A DNA stretch of 64,000 nt from Taeniopygia guttata. Taxonomy: Eukaryota; Chordata; Aves; Passeriformes; Estrildidae. Positions 60,216 to 64,000 of this stretch are shown piece after piece; position 1 is the stretch's first letter, and each line of letters starts with the position of its first letter. A program made the position numbers and the translations under genes. Under the pieces are notes generated by a model. It worked only from the letters and a program-made list of their open reading frames with translations. It did no database searches and had not been told where the DNA came from. The stretch covers positions 60,160,501 through 60,224,500 of the forward strand of contig NC_133024.1 in assembly GCF_048771995.1 (NCBI RefSeq). Reading direction: 5' to 3'.

Positions 60216-63200
60216 CTAGTCTAAAGTTGTATTAGCATTATTGCAACTGACTGAATTAATTCTTTAAAAGTTGAATATGAATAATCTGTTTCACCTGGAT
60301 GATTCAGATGTATACTCGCTGATTTACTTGTCCTTGCTTTCCAGCTCCCTGCTCTTGGTGACTGGATGCTTAAGGAGACACAGATGGTGCCTGTGCATTC
60401 AAATGTCATAAGAAGAAAATCAGCTTCACAAGAAAGGATCATGCAGAACTACCAGGTAGGGACAAACAGGTGTTTGGGAAATTAAGCATGTGCCAACAGT
60501 AGATCTGGAGGAAACAACCTGCAAGGACTAAAACAGAACAGCTATTCTACACCCTGCCTATTCCATGCTCCCACTAGCTCAAGGTCAGTCTGGAAAAACT
60601 CTTGGTATCTCCTGAGGGCTTTTTTTATGATTTACCTTCCTTGGCTTTCAAAAGAACTAAAATGAGGCACAAGAAAGCATTCAGCACAGAATAGGAGCAT
60701 CCATTCAAGCACTGAAGGTACATCACTCACTCCATTTCCAGTTGACATTCCCACTTAGAATACTCTCCCTTGTCAACAAGCCCTAAATATTATGTTCCTC
60801 TGGACAAGGTGGTTTATTTATATGGTTTGATTTATACACACATGGCTGTTTCAAACTGTGGATTTAATAAACTGCACAACAGATCCCAAAAAATGAAGAT
60901 GAGTAATAAATTCTGCATGAAACCTCAAGAATTTGGGCACAGTTTCAGAATGACAAAAGGCTCTTGAAAACACCAAAGGTTAAGAAGTAAAGCAATGGCA
61001 TCCTTTTTGTTCTCCTAAAAAGCCTGGTGAAATTGACAAAGGTTGATATTGTGGTACACATTGCTGGCTTCAGAGGTATACAGCAGCTATAAAACCACTT
61101 TAACTGGACAGGTAAACTGGGTTTGCAGCTGCCTTGAGCTGCTGAGACTATCAATAAATCAAAACCATAATTTACCGTGCATGTATGGTGGCACACTTGG
61201 GTTACTTGGGGTGAAGACAAGGAGGGGGAATTGAATTGATAAGGTCAAGGTTCTTTCAGCGAAGTCTCCTTTAAGCAGAAACTGTCAGTCACAAGCATAT
61301 ATCACCCTGCATATATCTATTTCAATTTTGTTTAATACAAATGAGCATTATTCTGTGCCTTAATAAACGTCTAAGGGTTAGGAACTACCTTTTAGAAATG
61401 TAACTACAGTTTCTCTCAAACTTTGGCACCTTTGTTCACTTTCTCATGAAAGTGAACAACAAAAACAATGAAAAACCAAAAAACTCTTTCCATCTCAGGT
61501 TTTAGCAGTCACATTGATTCAGACATACCGGGTCATGGGCCAGCTCACAGGCCACTGCACAAAGATGTGCTGTGACACTGGGGACCTCTGAAAAGATTGC
61601 TGTTTGAGAAGGCCAGTGTCTCCTTCAAGCACCTCAATGTGGCCATATTGTCTGATTTCTTTAGAAAAGCCCATGCTGGTATCTGGTGCCTGTTTGTGCT
61701 CAGAAAATATCCTCTGTTGGTACATTTACACATTCAAACAACAAACAGATGTCCATGTATAACTCACCTGCTACATTCCAAGGCATGCAATGCATACCCT
61801 AGTTTCATGCTGTATAAAAATCTCCTTGTGGCACACTGCCATTTTCAATATTTTTGACTTAATTAACTACACAAAAGAATATTTATTCCTTTGGGCTACC
61901 ATGCTGCCCTGTGTGGATGTTTGCTTAAGGAACACAAGCCATAGTGAGTCGCTTGTGGCAGGGGGACCATGGATCATGTCCTCCTCTGAGTATCAAGGAT
62001 GGCAATGTGTCTGGATCTTATATGAGGAGCTGGAGTTTAGCAACAGTTACTTCCACTTAAACATCTGCAGAGGAGCTGCTCAGTCTGGCTTCATGTCTCT
62101 GCTTGGCATGTGACACTCACAGTTATAGTTGGTACATCACTACATTTCATTGTTTTCATTGTCATTACAGCTTTGTTTCCCCAGACCTGCAAACACTTAG
62201 CTGCTCTCTGCATGCACCTGACAATGTTCTTCCCCCACTGGCTCCTTTCCAGTCATGACAAGCCCTTCACTGTGATAATTTTGTTGCTGCCAGAGTAGTG
62301 CCAGCCATATTTCCAATGCGTGAAGGTTGCTGATGGGTGGAAATGCAGAAGCAGAGATTTCCACCTGGGAAGAGGGGATGTTGAAAACCTCGGCGTGGAT
62401 TGGGAATCACCATCTGAAGCTGCATCTAGTTAGCATGAATGTTAAAAAGCTTCCACCTTCCCTAGTCAGTGTGACAATATCCCCAAAGTCATGGGCTAGA
62501 ATTTCTCCTCACATGTGAGACCAGCACAGAATTCTTCCCCGGTGGTAGGTACATATGTTGGCGGAGGCAGAAGCAGATGAGGAGCATTCTCTCACAAATC
62601 CCCATATAATACTTGTTTTCAGATGGATTTCCTCAAGAGCTAAGTGAGTCACAGTGCTGGGGGATCATCGTCTCCTTTCTGCATCCCAAGAGGCTGTACT
62701 CACAGGAATTAAATCAGAGTGGGTCCAGGCATTTTCCTTATAACTGCTGATAGACCAAATTTAGTTTTTTATTCAAGGGCACACATGGAGCTGGTTTTCT
62801 GTATCTTTTGCCGTGGAACACTTCATTTAGTCACACATGTTCTATTTGATTCAAGTGAAAGGAAAACAAATTTAACATCACATAGAGGGGGTGCCAGGTA
62901 ACAGCTGGATTATTCTGTTAATTTTGAAATGGCTTTGTTCTTGACAGCTCAGAAAATCTCTAAGGAAACATATTATTTAGCCTAGCAGGAGATACATTAA
63001 TTCTTTTTATGGGAAAAGTATGGTGAATGATAATTTATACCATGAATTATCTATTTCACTTTGGAAAAACAAAATCAGAGAAGTCTGTGTTTCCTAATGT
63101 TTCTCATTTATCCTTGGTCTTTGGTCCTGAAACCTATTTCTTAACAAGAACAGAGATATGTGTCTCCAAATTAATTTGTAGAACTGTGATAATAAAATAA

Positions 63201-64000
63201 CTATTAACAGGATTAGAGGATAATTACAGGAAGGACAGTGCAAGAAATTAAGGACACGTGCCCCTTTTTGACCCAGCTGTTTAGAAACCCTGGGCTTCAG
63301 GGTGAGCTGAGTTGTGAGAGAGGAAGCCGCTGATGGAGTCGCTTTCTGCTTTGATATAATCCTCAAAATATGCACACAGCCCTATTTCCTAAAGGCAGCA
63401 AGAATACAACAGCAGGAAACAGTTTCTTTGCTTTTGGCTTTAAGTGCTTTTCCTGCCTATGCACTCCTCAAATTCTCTTTGCTAGTTATGCTGCAGGACT
63501 CGTTTATGTCTGGCTCCCCTAATTTTCTTGTTGGATTTTTCAGGCCTTCTGAGTATTTGAGGGAGCTACAACCTTTTGCCTAGCAGTTTCCAGTGAACTC
63601 TATTCCCCAATACAGTCTTTAATTTTCAACTGGGGACAATATTTTTGATTTGGACAAAGGTTTCTTCTAGGGTGTTTTTTGGCTTCTCACAGAGATCTCC
63701 GATTGAGAGAAGTTGTTATCTCTCTGTCTAAGATGGTTACCCAGTCACTAAAGGGCATATAGAAGTCGACACCTATCAAACAGCTAGAAATAAATAAAAG
63801 GAGGTGAGGAAGTAACTTGTCTGGGGGATGCTGGCTGAGTAGAGCCCAAGTTCAAGCTGGACAGCAGCTACAATTCTGCTGCCATTTGGGAGCAGGGCTT
63901 GATATGCTCCTCCAGGAGACATAGGCTAATGACAACCATATAACCCCTTCACCCATGGTGATTAGAAGTGATGAAAAGTAACTGGCCTTACAACACAGAG

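Larger units (their letters stand above)
56869..64000 (-). other. HTR2A intron before the last exon (continues outside window)
   Basis: Intronic DNA with acceptor TTCAG next to 56868. I looked for the preceding HTR2A exon (the DRYVAIQNPIHHSRF region) and did not find it. Contents: a perfect hairpin (56955-57019), a poly-T run at 58345-58359, a diverged inverted pair (58431 and 58852) and a solo LTR (59834-60215). The 161-codon minus frame at 58616-59101 has no recognisable domain. The rest shows nothing I can name. Confidence 0.8.

Overview
The window is vertebrate nuclear DNA. It has spliced genes with long AT-rich introns, GT-AG splice sites, polyadenylation signals and one CpG island. The repeats point to a bird: CR1 LINE fragments, avian-type retroviral LTRs, short introns and a small intergenic space. 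The long LTR near 50-51.4 kb resembles one I recall as common in songbird genomes, so a passerine or close relative is likely but not proven.

Three genes can be read, in the same order as on human 13q14: LRCH1, ESD, HTR2A. (1) 1-29.5 kb, + strand: the 3' part of LRCH1. It has a pre-CH linker exon, two calponin-homology (CH) exons and two alternative last exons. One ends in a membrane-spanning tail (17434-17640); the other finishes the CH domain (26995-27108) and is followed by a long 3' UTR. (2) 31.4-42.1 kb, - strand: all of ESD (S-formylglutathione hydrolase). Eight coding exons join to exactly 282 codons plus a stop, and a non-coding first exon lies in a GC-rich CpG island. LRCH1 and ESD are convergent, about 1.9 kb apart. 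(3) 42.1-55.6 kb: intergenic DNA with retroelement fragments, a CR1 piece and a 1.3-kb LTR holding a 39-bp minisatellite. (4) 55.6-64 kb, - strand: the last coding exon of HTR2A (5-HT2A receptor), its 3' UTR, and about 7 kb of the preceding intron, which carries a solo LTR with target-site duplications.

The genes act separately: LRCH1 is a leucine-rich-repeat/CH cytoskeletal adaptor, ESD a cytosolic formaldehyde-detoxification esterase, and HTR2A a Gq-coupled serotonin receptor. I found no new multi-gene system. The most interesting points are: a perfect 23-bp intronic hairpin just upstream of the HTR2A exon; a five-residue in-frame duplication in HTR2A extracellular loop 2; an alanine at ligand-pocket position 5.46; a GC-AG intron in ESD; a possible upstream ORF overlapping the ESD start; and the LRCH1 alternative ends.
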